Source: Planctomycetaceae bacterium UBA6172 (GTDB taxonomy: Bacteria > Planctomycetota > Planctomycetia > Pirellulales > Pirellulaceae). From it: DNA of 8,141 nt. How positions within the stretch are numbered: position 1 is the stretch's first letter; each line of letters opens with the position of its first letter. The stretch lies in assembly GCA_002422955.1 (NCBI GenBank), contig DITY01000127.1, positions 4,611-12,751 of the forward strand, given 5' to 3'. The notes under the pieces are model-generated. The model had not been told where the DNA came from. It searched no databases and worked only from the letters and a program-made list of their open reading frames with translations. Shown here piece by piece: positions 1 to 7,347 of this stretch. The position numbers and the translations under genes were made by a program.

Positions 1-458
1 CCGTCGCGGCCGATCGGAAAGACGACCACATTGCCCCCGACGTAATTGGCGATCAACAGCCACTTGCCGGTCGCGTCGACGTTGGCATGGCAGGGCGCCC
101 CACCCAGGGAGGCCCGTTGGTTGAGTGGGCGGAGCTTGCCGTCGTTGCTAACGGCGAATGAGGAAACCCCGCCGTTGCCGCGTCCCGTTCCCTCGACGAC
201 CTCGTTGACCGCGTAGACCGCGCGGCCGGTGGGGTGAATCGCCAAGAATGATGGGTTGATCGATTCGGCCGCCAATTCCGGTGCGGTGAGCTTGCCCGTT
301 TCGTTGTCAAACAGGCAGGTGTAGATGCCGCGACTGCTGCTCCCGTCGGTGGTGTAGGTGCCGATGTAGGCCCGCAAGGTCTCGGCCGACGCGGTCGCGC
401 CGAACCCCAGACTGCTGAGCATGGCGGCCGAGACGAGGCCAAAGAACCGAGAACGCAT
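1..458 (-). CDS. Exported beta-propeller lactonase (YbhE/Pgl family), 3' part beyond window
   Basis: Partial gene: ATG at 458, 152 full codons, then two bases of the next codon at the left edge, with no stop. It starts 14 bases after the DUF1501 stop, which suggests co-transcription. Residues 1-25 form a clear Sec signal (MRSRFF, hydrophobic LVSAAMLSSLGFG, cleavage after ATASA). The mature start holds AYIGTYT (30-36), the characteristic opening of the seven-bladed propeller lactonase family that includes YbhE-type 6-phosphogluconolactonase. Propeller repeats follow: NPSFLAIHPTGRAVYAVNE (68-86), GGVSSFAVSNDGKL (96-109), and GAPCHANVDATGKWLLIANY ending at 139, then the conserved GGNVVVFPI. Family members are usually about 340-400 residues, so more than half is missing here. 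Because of the signal, a role on cytosolic 6-phosphogluconolactone is unlikely; an extracytoplasmic lactone or a non-catalytic propeller role is more likely (inference). There is no convincing ribosome-binding site before the ATG. Confidence 0.9.
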   Translation of the reverse strand, partial: MRSRFFGLVSAAMLSSLGFGATASAETLRAYIGTYTTDGSSSRGIYTCLFDNETGKLTAPELAAESINPSFLAIHPTGRAVYAVNEVVEGTGRGNGGVSSFAVSNDGKLRPLNQRASLGGAPCHANVDATGKWLLIANYVGGNVVVFPIGRD

Positions 459-472
459 GGTGTGAGTCCGAG

Positions 473-1963
473 CTAGGTGAGAATTTCTTCGACGACGCGA
501 CCATGAACATCGGTCAGGCGAAAGTCGCGTCCCTGGAAACGGAAGGTCAATCGTTCGTGATCGAACCCGAGCAGGTGGAGGATCGTGGCATGCAAATCAT
601 GCACATGCGTTTGCCCTTCGACGACCCCAAATCCCAATTCATCGGTCTGGCCGTGGATGTGCCCAGCCTTCACCCCCCCGCCAGCCATCCACAGCGTGAA
701 GGCGTCGACGTGGTGATCGCGGCCGATATTTTCCCGGACTTCGCCCATCGGTGTCCGACCGAACTCACCCGACCAGATGACCAAGGTCTCGTCGAGCAGC
801 CCGCGGCGTTTCAGGTCGAGCACCAGCGCCGCGGCGGCCCGATCGATCTCGCCGCAGACCTGCGGCAATTGCAAGTCCAGATTCTCGGTCGGGCCTCCGT
901 GATGGTCCCAATTGGTGTGATACAGTTGCACGAATCGCACGCCCCGCTCGACCAACCGCCGCGCCAGCAAGCAGTTGTTGGCAAAGGACGGCTTGCCCGG
1001 CTCGGCGCCGTACAGCGACAGCGTTTCCGGCGTTTCCTGATCGACGTCCATCAACTCGCGGGCGCTGGTCTGCATCCGAAACGCCATTTCGTAGGCATTG
1101 ATCCGGGTCATGATCTCCGGATCACCCGCCTCCTCCAATCGGGCGCGGTTGAGCGCCCCGACGGCGTCGTAGAACCCCCGCTCGCTGTCGCGGGAAATGC
1201 CCGGCGGGCTCTGCAGGTACAAGATCGGGTCGCCCTGGCCGCGGAACGGGACGCCCTGGTAAGTGGTCGGTAAAAAGCCGCTGCTCCAGAGCGAGGCGCC
1301 GGCGCGGGGGCCGCGAGGACCCGATTGCAGGACGACGAACCCGGGCAGGTCGCTCGATTCACTCCCCAAGCCATAGGTCGCCCAAGAGCCGAGGCAGGGA
1401 CGCCCGGGGGCTTGAAAACCGCTGTTCATGAACAGCTTGGCCGGCCCATGATTGAAGACGTCGGTGGTCATCCCCCGCAACCAGCAGACCTCGTCGACGA
1501 TCTGGCGATGGTGAGGCAGCAGTTCGGACAGCTCCATGCCGCACTCGCCATAACGGTCGAACTTGAACGCCGAGCCCATCAGCTTCTCGTTCCCCTTCAA
1601 GAACGCGAACCGCTTGCCCGCCAACAAGCTTTCGGGCGGGGCTTGGCCGGACAGTTCGCGGAGCTTGGGCTTGTCTTCGAATAAGTCCAACTGGCTGGGG
1701 CCGCCCGCCATGAACAAGAAAATCACGTTCTTGGCCTTGCCGGGAAAATGCCCAGCCCGAGGCGACATCGGCCGCGTCGGATCGATGCGCAGCGGTTCGC
1801 TCGCGGCGCCGACAGCCGCTTCGTTCGCGGCGGCGGAGGGCAAACGCCCCAGCAAGCTGGTCAGGGCGATCGAGCCGAGCCCGATGCCGCAGTCGCCGAA
1901 GAAGTGCCGCCGCGTGACGTCGCGCACCCGCCGTTCTTCGTCTTGGAGTCGGTTGTCAGTCAT
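473..1963 (-). CDS. DUF1501 family protein with Tat signal
   Basis: 496 residues from ATG 1963, which lies 23 bases after the cytochrome gene's stop. An in-frame GTG at 1990 would give a 4-base GTGA overlap and nine more residues; neither start has a clear ribosome-binding site, and I prefer the ATG. Residues 17-23 are TRRHFFG, a good twin-arginine motif, followed by a moderately hydrophobic stretch to about 38 and an AAA site near 44-46, so the protein is probably exported folded. Family motifs are intact: MAGGPSQLDLFEDKP (85-99), WDHHGG (352-357), GEFGRTP (399-405), GRDHH (414-418) and HVHDLHATILHLLG (453-466), ending in the RDFRLTDVHG block. DUF1501 is placed in the alkaline phosphatase/sulfatase-like superfamily, and the conserved Asp/His clusters are plausible metal ligands, but no activity is established. 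It is near the usual family length (about 430-500) and undamaged. Pairing with the preceding PSCyt/DUF1549/DUF1553 gene is the normal arrangement in planctomycetes. Confidence 0.95.
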   Translation of the reverse strand: MTDNRLQDEERRVRDVTRRHFFGDCGIGLGSIALTSLLGRLPSAAANEAAVGAASEPLRIDPTRPMSPRAGHFPGKAKNVIFLFMAGGPSQLDLFEDKPKLRELSGQAPPESLLAGKRFAFLKGNEKLMGSAFKFDRYGECGMELSELLPHHRQIVDEVCWLRGMTTDVFNHGPAKLFMNSGFQAPGRPCLGSWATYGLGSESSDLPGFVVLQSGPRGPRAGASLWSSGFLPTTYQGVPFRGQGDPILYLQSPPGISRDSERGFYDAVGALNRARLEEAGDPEIMTRINAYEMAFRMQTSARELMDVDQETPETLSLYGAEPGKPSFANNCLLARRLVERGVRFVQLYHTNWDHHGGPTENLDLQLPQVCGEIDRAAAALVLDLKRRGLLDETLVIWSGEFGRTPMGEVRENIGRDHHVDAFTLWMAGGGVKAGHIHGQTDELGFGVVEGQTHVHDLHATILHLLGFDHERLTFRFQGRDFRLTDVHGRVVEEILT

Positions 1964-1986
1964 GGCAGGTCCCGGTGCGAGACGGG

Positions 1987-4900
1987 TCACTCGCGGGTGA
2001 TGAAGTTGTCGGTGTTGATGATCGCCCGGCAGATCGCGGCCAACGCCGCGGCATGCGTCCGCGGATCGCTGCTGACCGCAGGGGCAGCGTTCTCGTCCGC
2101 TGGGTCCGCGCCCGCGGCGCTCGCCTCCGCGGATGAGGTTTCGGTGGACGGGTTCTCGGCGACCCGTGGCGGCAGGTGCGCGAACAGCGGATCGTTCGCC
2201 AACCAGGCCGCTACCTCCGCGCCGGAAGGGCCACCGAAGTCGGCGAGCAACTGCTGGTAGTGTTCGCGTAGAATGCGGCTTTCCGACTCCGACGGCTGGC
2301 GGCTCAAGCCGAGCCGAAAGGCATGTTCCAAACGCTGCGCCGCGTCGCCATCTGGCAATTCGCGCAGCACCCGCGCGGCCATCGCGCGGGCCAGCTCCAC
2401 GAAGGCTTCGTCATTGGCGACGGTCAACGCCTGCAGGGGCGTGTTGGAACGGTTCCGCCGCGTGCAAACCGTTTGGAAATCGGGCGTGTCGAAGGTCGTG
2501 AACAGGGGATGCGGCGCGCTGCGGAAGAACTCCGTGTACATCGCGCGGCGAAAGCGATTGCCACCGGTGTCGGCATCCCACTTTTTGACGTTCTGCGTGA
2601 ACGCGTAAACGCCCGCGGGCTGAGGCGGATGGACGCTCTCCCCGCCGATCACGGCGTGCCACTGACCGCTGGCGGACAACGCCACGTCGCGGACGATCTC
2701 GGCCTCGACCCGCAGTCGATTCTGCCGGGCCAGCAAACGATTGGACGGATCGATTTCCGCCAAGTCCTCGCGGTGTCGCGAGGACTGCCGATAGGTGTTG
2801 CTGGTGACGATCTGGCGATGCAGCGACTTCATCGACCAGCCCCCCTCTTGCAGCGATCGCGCGAGCCAATCGAGCAACTCCGGGTGGCTGGGCGGCGTCC
2901 CCTGAGTGCCGAAGTCCTCTTCCGTTTCCACGAGCCCGCGGCCGAAGTACCGCATCCAGACACGGTTGGCCGTAACCCGCGGGGTCAGCGGGTTGTCGGG
3001 GTGGACGAGCCAGTTGGCCAAGTCGAGACGGCTCCGCTGCGGCTCGGCTGCTAAGCTTGGCGAAACGGCGGCCAATCCGCCTGGACGCACCGGGCCGGTC
3101 GTCTCATCGGGCCGCAGAAAATCGCCGCGGATGCTGATGAAGGTCTGGCGGGGCTGAGGGAGTTCCTGCATCACCATCACACTCGACTCGGCAAGTCCGA
3201 CGAACAAGCCTTTCGATTCCGGGAAGGCCGTGGAGAGCGCGTCGAGGACGCGTTTGCGATCGACATTCGGCCGCTCCGCCAACGGCAATTCGATCGCACG
3301 CAGCAATTCCGGATCGGGGGTCGGGGGCGGAGGCTGCGGCGCCGTCGCGGAGACGTCGAGCGAGAAGCGGCCGATCAGGTAGCCCTTGTTCAAGCCATGC
3401 TTCAGCTCGATCCAGGTCTCCGGCGGCGCTGCGTCGGGAGCCGGCGCTGGCATCGCGGCGAGCGGCGGATCGAAAAAGAAAGTCGCTTCGTGATCGGCAT
3501 TCATCCGCACCTTCGATCCCGGTCCGACGTTGATCGCCCAACCGGTCGTCGGCTCGCCGTCGAGCGTCCCTCGGATGGGATAGTCCTGCTGCGCGTGATC
3601 GGCGATCGCCGATTTGGGGCGGATCACCTTGCCGTTGACGAGGATCTGAAAATCGGTCAACACAAAATTGCCGTTGCTCGCCAATCCCGGCCCGCGGTCC
3701 GGCAATCGGTCGTCCGCCAACACTCGCAATCGGACGGCGCTAATCGGCTGGTCGCGGGCCGCCAACCGCAGCCGATAGGTCGCGTTGGGTTCTGGTTTTC
3801 CGGTCACCAGCAACGACCCGTCCGGCTGCGATTCCAACTTGGCGTCGCCGTCGATCTGCAGCGCCTGCGGGTCCGATTCGGCTGGCCAGGCGAGCCGTTC
3901 CCAGGGGGTCGGGTCGGGCGTCTTGGGGGCCGCGTCGACCAGCCGCTGCTGCTCACGCAATTGGTCGCGGAGACGAGTTTCATATTCCGCCCGTTGTCGA
4001 TCACGGAGCTCGTCGATCGGGGCCTGCGGCACCCCCAACATCTCGCCCTCCGCGACGGCTACCGTCGCACCGACGCTGTTGATGTCGGTCCCCGAATTGA
4101 AGAACGCGAACAGCTCGTAGTACTCGCGGTCGCTGATCGGGTCGAACTTGTGCGTATGGCATTGAGCGCAGCCGAGCGTCAGCCCCAACCAGACGGCCCC
4201 GGTCGTGTTGACGCGATCGACGACCGACTCGTGACGGAATTGTTCGGCGTCGGTCCCCCCTTCCTGATTGATCAGCGTGTTGCGATGAAAGGCCGACGCG
4301 ACGCGTTGGTCCTTGGTCGCCTGCGGCAACAGATCGCCCGCCAGTTGCTCGATGGTGAATCGGTCGAACGGCATGTCATCCTGCACCGCGCGAATCACCC
4401 AATCGCGATAGGGCCACATCGCCCGTTGGGCATCGATCGAGTAGCCGTTCGAGTCGGCGTAACGGGCTTGGTCGAGCCAATGACGCCCCCAGCGTTCACC
4501 GAAATACGGCGAGGCCAATAGCTCGTCGACCAACCGCTCGTAGGCGTCGCTCCGCGGATCGGCTTCGAACTCGCGGACCCGCTGGGGCGTGGGGAGCAAG
4601 CCGGTCAGGTCGAGCGACAGTCGCCGGATCAGCGTGGCGCGATCGGCCTCCGGAGCGGGCTGAATACCGCTCGCTTCCAGCTTCGCCAACACGAACCGAT
4701 CGATCGGGTTGCCAGCCCACTCCGTTTGAATCACCGCCGGGGGAGGTCGGCGGTCGAGCGGCGCGAACGCCCAATGCGGCTCGTACTCGGCCCCTTCGAG
4801 GATCCAGCGGCTGAGCAGATCAACCTCCGCCGCTTGCAACCGCCCATGCTTGCTGGTCGGCGGTGGCATGACCAAGTCCTCGTCCGTCTCCGTCACCCGG

Positions 4901-5247
4901 CGGATCAACAAGCTCGCCGCGGGATCGCCCGCGACGATCGCCGCGCCGTTGCCCAAATCCTGAGTCGCCGAGGCCGGATCATCCAACCGCAACCCGGCTT
5001 CCCGATGCTTGCCATCCGGCCCGTGGCAATAGAAACAGCGATCCGAAAGGATTGGTCGAATCTGGGAGTTGAAGCGAACCTTCGCGGTCGCCGGGGCTTC
5101 GCCCGCGGGCTCCGTCGACCACGCGGGCGCCGCGTCGCCGCACAGGAACAGCCCGGCGAGGCCGAGGAACGCCAGGTTTAGCTGTCTACGGACGCGGTGA
5201 CACAGCCCTGGCCAACTGGACTCGCGGCGGTAAGTGGTGGGGAACAT
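1987..5247 (-). CDS. PSCyt1-DUF1549-DUF1553 exported planctomycete cytochrome C protein
   Basis: 1086 residues from the ATG at 5247. I chose this start because a basic stretch (HRVRRQ, 17-22) and hydrophobic core (about 23-36) then make a plausible Sec signal. The frame stays open to TTG 5319 and GTG 5316, which have a G-rich site about 11-14 bases upstream, so a 24-residue extension is possible. Domains: PSCyt1 at about 57-155 with haem motif CFYCH (71-75) and MPPP (127-130), whose Met is a candidate axial ligand; DUF1549/PSCyt2 at about 158-385 with RHWLDQARYADSNG and a second CxxCH, CAQCH (360-364); a charged, probably coiled-coil stretch at 411-440; a beta-rich, carbohydrate-binding-like region at about 461-635; the TFISIRGDF motif (702-710); and DUF1553/PSD1 from about 738 to the end. 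An Ala/Ser/Pro-rich segment (about 1028-1062) interrupts the DUF1553 C-terminus. It is always found near DUF1501 genes in planctomycetes, as here. Probably a periplasmic di-haem protein; substrate and reaction are unknown. Confidence 0.94.
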   Translation of the reverse strand: MFPTTYRRESSWPGLCHRVRRQLNLAFLGLAGLFLCGDAAPAWSTEPAGEAPATAKVRFNSQIRPILSDRCFYCHGPDGKHREAGLRLDDPASATQDLGNGAAIVAGDPAASLLIRRVTETDEDLVMPPPTSKHGRLQAAEVDLLSRWILEGAEYEPHWAFAPLDRRPPPAVIQTEWAGNPIDRFVLAKLEASGIQPAPEADRATLIRRLSLDLTGLLPTPQRVREFEADPRSDAYERLVDELLASPYFGERWGRHWLDQARYADSNGYSIDAQRAMWPYRDWVIRAVQDDMPFDRFTIEQLAGDLLPQATKDQRVASAFHRNTLINQEGGTDAEQFRHESVVDRVNTTGAVWLGLTLGCAQCHTHKFDPISDREYYELFAFFNSGTDINSVGATVAVAEGEMLGVPQAPIDELRDRQRAEYETRLRDQLREQQRLVDAAPKTPDPTPWERLAWPAESDPQALQIDGDAKLESQPDGSLLVTGKPEPNATYRLRLAARDQPISAVRLRVLADDRLPDRGPGLASNGNFVLTDFQILVNGKVIRPKSAIADHAQQDYPIRGTLDGEPTTGWAINVGPGSKVRMNADHEATFFFDPPLAAMPAPAPDAAPPETWIELKHGLNKGYLIGRFSLDVSATAPQPPPPTPDPELLRAIELPLAERPNVDRKRVLDALSTAFPESKGLFVGLAESSVMVMQELPQPRQTFISIRGDFLRPDETTGPVRPGGLAAVSPSLAAEPQRSRLDLANWLVHPDNPLTPRVTANRVWMRYFGRGLVETEEDFGTQGTPPSHPELLDWLARSLQEGGWSMKSLHRQIVTSNTYRQSSRHREDLAEIDPSNRLLARQNRLRVEAEIVRDVALSASGQWHAVIGGESVHPPQPAGVYAFTQNVKKWDADTGGNRFRRAMYTEFFRSAPHPLFTTFDTPDFQTVCTRRNRSNTPLQALTVANDEAFVELARAMAARVLRELPDGDAAQRLEHAFRLGLSRQPSESESRILREHYQQLLADFGGPSGAEVAAWLANDPLFAHLPPRVAENPSTETSSAEASAAGADPADENAAPAVSSDPRTHAAALAAICRAIINTDNFITRE
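2062..2166 (-). other. Low-complexity Ala/Ser/Pro/Asp segment inside the DUF1553 C-terminus
   Basis: About 35 codons encode an acidic, Ala/Ser/Pro-rich stretch (PSTETSSAEASAAGADPADE and on to the AAPAVSSD part). It lies between the helical part of DUF1553 and its conserved last block, AALAAICRAIINTDNFITRE. Most family members I know of join these parts with a much shorter link. The reading frame is intact and the final conserved block follows, so this is a flexible insertion, not a frameshift. Confidence 0.55.
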
Positions 5248-5335
5248 TGCGTCGGGGAGCTGGCGGCTTGGGAGGCAGGGAAGGCGAGGCACGAACGCCC
5301 GCGACGAAGACGACACCAACCCGCTGGCTGCTTCC

Positions 5336-5356
5336 CCCCGGAGATAATCTTCGGGG
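5336..5356 (-). other. Imperfect hairpin between the vWA gene and the cytochrome gene
   Basis: Read on the minus strand, this is CCCCG-A-AGA-TTA-TCT-C-CGGGG: five G:C pairs, one A/C mismatch, three more pairs and a three-base loop. It begins 9 bases after the vWA stop codon. No T-tract follows it, so it does not look like a standard intrinsic terminator. The 3' arm plus the next bases (GGGGGGAAG) is also the only purine-rich, ribosome-binding-site-like stretch near the alternative TTG/GTG starts at 5319/5316. It could be a weak attenuator, an mRNA-stability element or chance in GC-rich DNA; the pairing is seen, the function is not. Confidence 0.35.
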
Positions 5357-5364
5357 ACGAGCGA

Positions 5365-7347
5365 TCAACCGAGTCGTTTCGCGTAGACGATCCATTCTAG
5401 TGTCATCACGCCCAGCACGCACAACAACAGCCACCGCCAGAACTCGCGCCGCCGCGGCAGCGACGCGGCAACCGCATCCACCGACTCGTAGCCGAGCGAC
5501 ACACTGGGGACCGCAGCCACCTCACTTTCGCGGCGGTCGAACAGATTGACGGTGAATCGTTCGATCGGGCGGTCCGCTTCATCCAGCACTTCGTAGATAC
5601 CGAGTTGATCGGTCTGGGCGTGGATCGCCGTGCCCGTGGAGCTGACGACCGACGTGCTCCGCTGGCCGTCGGGGAGTCGGACCTGAACGGCCTGCCCCGG
5701 GTTCTCGATCCGCACCGCGACCGTTTCCCCCGGGCGATGGCTCGCCAGCGAAGCCCCTTCCGCCGCGCCGGCCAAGTGCCGCAGCAGATTGAGGATGAAC
5801 ACCGGCCAGGATCGCTGCACATGCCAATCGGTATTGAAGCTGTCCTGCCCCTCCGCATCCGTGGAGATGATCTCAAACCCCAACACCAAATCCTGGTATC
5901 CGTCCCGCGCGGCCAGCGACAGGATCGGCCCCCCCTCGGCCACCATCAGGTCGACCGCTCCTGGCGGTGGCTGCAGCGGGCGTCCCTCGGCGATCAATAG
6001 CGAGTAGAGTTCCAGATACCGCATGATGGGTTGGCCACGATCGATATCGACCAGCAGCACGCGGTCGGTCGGCTCGCCGCGACTCCACGCTTGGGGCGGC
6101 AGGCTGCCGATGAAAAAAGTGTTGCAGCGAGGCATCGCCTCCGGCGCGCAGCGATCGAAGATCATCCAGTCCACCCCGCCCATGCCGCCTGCCTCGGCCC
6201 GCGCCCGAAAGGCATCCGATTTGAGGTAGTCGGGCGAGACGGTCTCGACCTGACAAAGCTCGGCGGCCGGCCCGGTGGTCAGGGCGAGATCGAGCGGCGG
6301 ATTTCCCGGGGTGACCACGAGCACATCGACCAGCCGCGGCGAGGCGATTCCGGCAAACGCGATGTCGTCGATCGACAGGTCATCCGTCACGTCGAGGGCC
6401 AACCGCAAGCTCGCGGCCTGGGCGACCTCGAGCAGGAACGTCACGCCGGTCTCCTCCCCCGGTTGCAAGGAAACCCGTTCGGCATCGACGAAGTCACCGT
6501 CCAGCGACAGCGTCGCGGTCGCCTCGGCGACGCTCGCGCCGAGATTGGCTACCGTCGCGAAGGCTTGAACCTGGCCAGGCTGTTCCGGATTGCGATCGAC
6601 CGAAAAGGCGAGGATCGCCAAGTTTTCCGCCCGGTCGCCGCCGACCTGCACGTAGGTCGGCTTCAGGTTGCCGAGGTCAAAGTCTTGCGCCGCGGGAAAG
6701 CCGCCGTCGCTGTGGATGATCAGGTCGGCGGGGAGCGCCTCGGCGACCTGAACGTCATTCACGTCGCCCACTTGGCTGGTGCGATTCGGATTGGCCAGGC
6801 CTTCGGCGGCGCGGAGCGCTTCGAGAATCGAGGTCGGCCGCGAACTCACCTTGGCCCCGGCCAACGCCTCACGCAGCCGCCGCCGATCCTCCGTGAACGA
6901 TTGCAGCACATCGGCGCGATCGCTGAAGGAGATCAGCATCGCCGATTCGCCGGCCCGCATCCCGTCGATCGCTTCACCGATCTGCCGCCGCGCCCGTTCG
7001 AACCGGTTGGCATCGGGGGTCACATCGGTCGTGCTCATGCTGGCCGAGGCGTCGAGCAGAAAGATTTTCCGCCCCGTCACCGACGCTTCGTCGCGAATCC
7101 CCGGCCGCAGCAACGCCAATGCCGCCAGCGCGACGGCCAACAATTGCAAGAACAGCAGCAGGCTCCGCCGCAGTCGCTGCAACAGGCTGTTGACGTGCAG
7201 GTCCTCGATCGTCTTGGACCACAAGTAGGTGCTCGGCACCGTCACGCTCGGCCGCCGCAGCTTGAGAAAGTAGAGCAGCACGATGCCGATCGGCACGGCC
7301 GCTAACGCCGCCCATTGCCAGCCGACCAAACTCGGCAACAGGCTCAT
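5365..7347 (-). CDS. BatA-like membrane-anchored von Willebrand factor A protein
   Basis: 660 residues. The N-terminus matches the BatA/aerotolerance-type domain: membrane segment 1 at about 11-29, a basic loop (KLRRPS, LQRLRRS) and membrane segment 2 at about 62-80. A vWA domain follows at about 93-235 with an intact MIDAS: Asp99-Ala-Ser101-Ala-Ser103, Thr172 as the probable Thr ligand and Asp214 in HSDG. Residues 245-330 look like a CARDB-type beta-sandwich. Residues 338-415 (DVLVVTPGNP, then VDWMIFDR and NTFFIG) resemble the glutamine-amidotransferase-like fold common in long planctomycete homologues, without a clear catalytic triad. A beta-rich segment at 536-604 ends in FTVNLFDRRES, and a last membrane helix spans about 637-656 before a basic tail. 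The positive-inside rule places 81-636 outside the cytoplasm. It starts with ATG inside the DUF58 stop (ATGA), indicating translational coupling. It probably works with DUF58 and MoxR. Domain-level identity is strong; the partner or cargo is unknown. Confidence 0.92.
   Translation of the reverse strand: MSLLPSLVGWQWAALAAVPIGIVLLYFLKLRRPSVTVPSTYLWSKTIEDLHVNSLLQRLRRSLLLFLQLLAVALAALALLRPGIRDEASVTGRKIFLLDASASMSTTDVTPDANRFERARRQIGEAIDGMRAGESAMLISFSDRADVLQSFTEDRRRLREALAGAKVSSRPTSILEALRAAEGLANPNRTSQVGDVNDVQVAEALPADLIIHSDGGFPAAQDFDLGNLKPTYVQVGGDRAENLAILAFSVDRNPEQPGQVQAFATVANLGASVAEATATLSLDGDFVDAERVSLQPGEETGVTFLLEVAQAASLRLALDVTDDLSIDDIAFAGIASPRLVDVLVVTPGNPPLDLALTTGPAAELCQVETVSPDYLKSDAFRARAEAGGMGGVDWMIFDRCAPEAMPRCNTFFIGSLPPQAWSRGEPTDRVLLVDIDRGQPIMRYLELYSLLIAEGRPLQPPPGAVDLMVAEGGPILSLAARDGYQDLVLGFEIISTDAEGQDSFNTDWHVQRSWPVFILNLLRHLAGAAEGASLASHRPGETVAVRIENPGQAVQVRLPDGQRSTSVVSSTGTAIHAQTDQLGIYEVLDEADRPIERFTVNLFDRRESEVAAVPSVSLGYESVDAVAASLPRRREFWRWLLLCVLGVMTLEWIVYAKRLG
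7344..7347 (-). other. ATGA stop/start overlap coupling DUF58 and vWA genes
   Basis: The minus strand reads ATGA here: ATG at 7347-7345 opens the vWA gene and TGA at 7346-7344 closes DUF58. A run of four G bases lies about 7 bases before the ATG, a weak ribosome-binding site. The arrangement implies translation by re-initiation and balanced production of the two proteins. Confidence 0.9.

Noticed and set aside
53..442. Minus-strand open frame of 129 codons near the left edge
   Set aside because: Wrong frame: Ser/Thr/Pro/Arg-rich with no motif. The frame from ATG 458 gives a signal peptide and propeller lactonase motifs instead.
503..1273. Plus-strand open frame of 256 codons opposite the DUF1501 gene
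   Set aside because: Antisense shadow; the minus strand carries the intact GEFGRTP, GRDHH and WDHH motifs here.
3397..4521. Plus-strand open frame of 374 codons opposite the cytochrome gene
   Set aside because: No recognisable motif and Arg/Gln-rich composition; the opposite strand encodes conserved DUF1549 and central-domain motifs across the same bases.
5214..5247. Lipoprotein signal at the cytochrome N-terminus (GLFLC, Cys36)
   Set aside because: The residue before Cys is Leu, not Gly/Ala/Ser, so the lipobox does not match; an ordinary signal peptide is more likely.
5248..5364. Promoter for the cytochrome gene in the gap
   Set aside because: I see no convincing -35/-10 pair; planctomycete promoters are hard to judge by eye, so none is called.
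5186..5434. Minus-strand open frame of 82 codons across the vWA/cytochrome junction
   Set aside because: Overlaps the end of the vWA gene and the cytochrome signal region in another frame; Arg/Pro-rich with no family features.
6031..7305. Plus-strand open frame of 424 codons opposite the vWA gene
   Set aside because: Rich in Arg, Gln, His and Gly with no domain or motif; it mirrors the codon usage of the well-supported minus-strand gene in GC-rich DNA.
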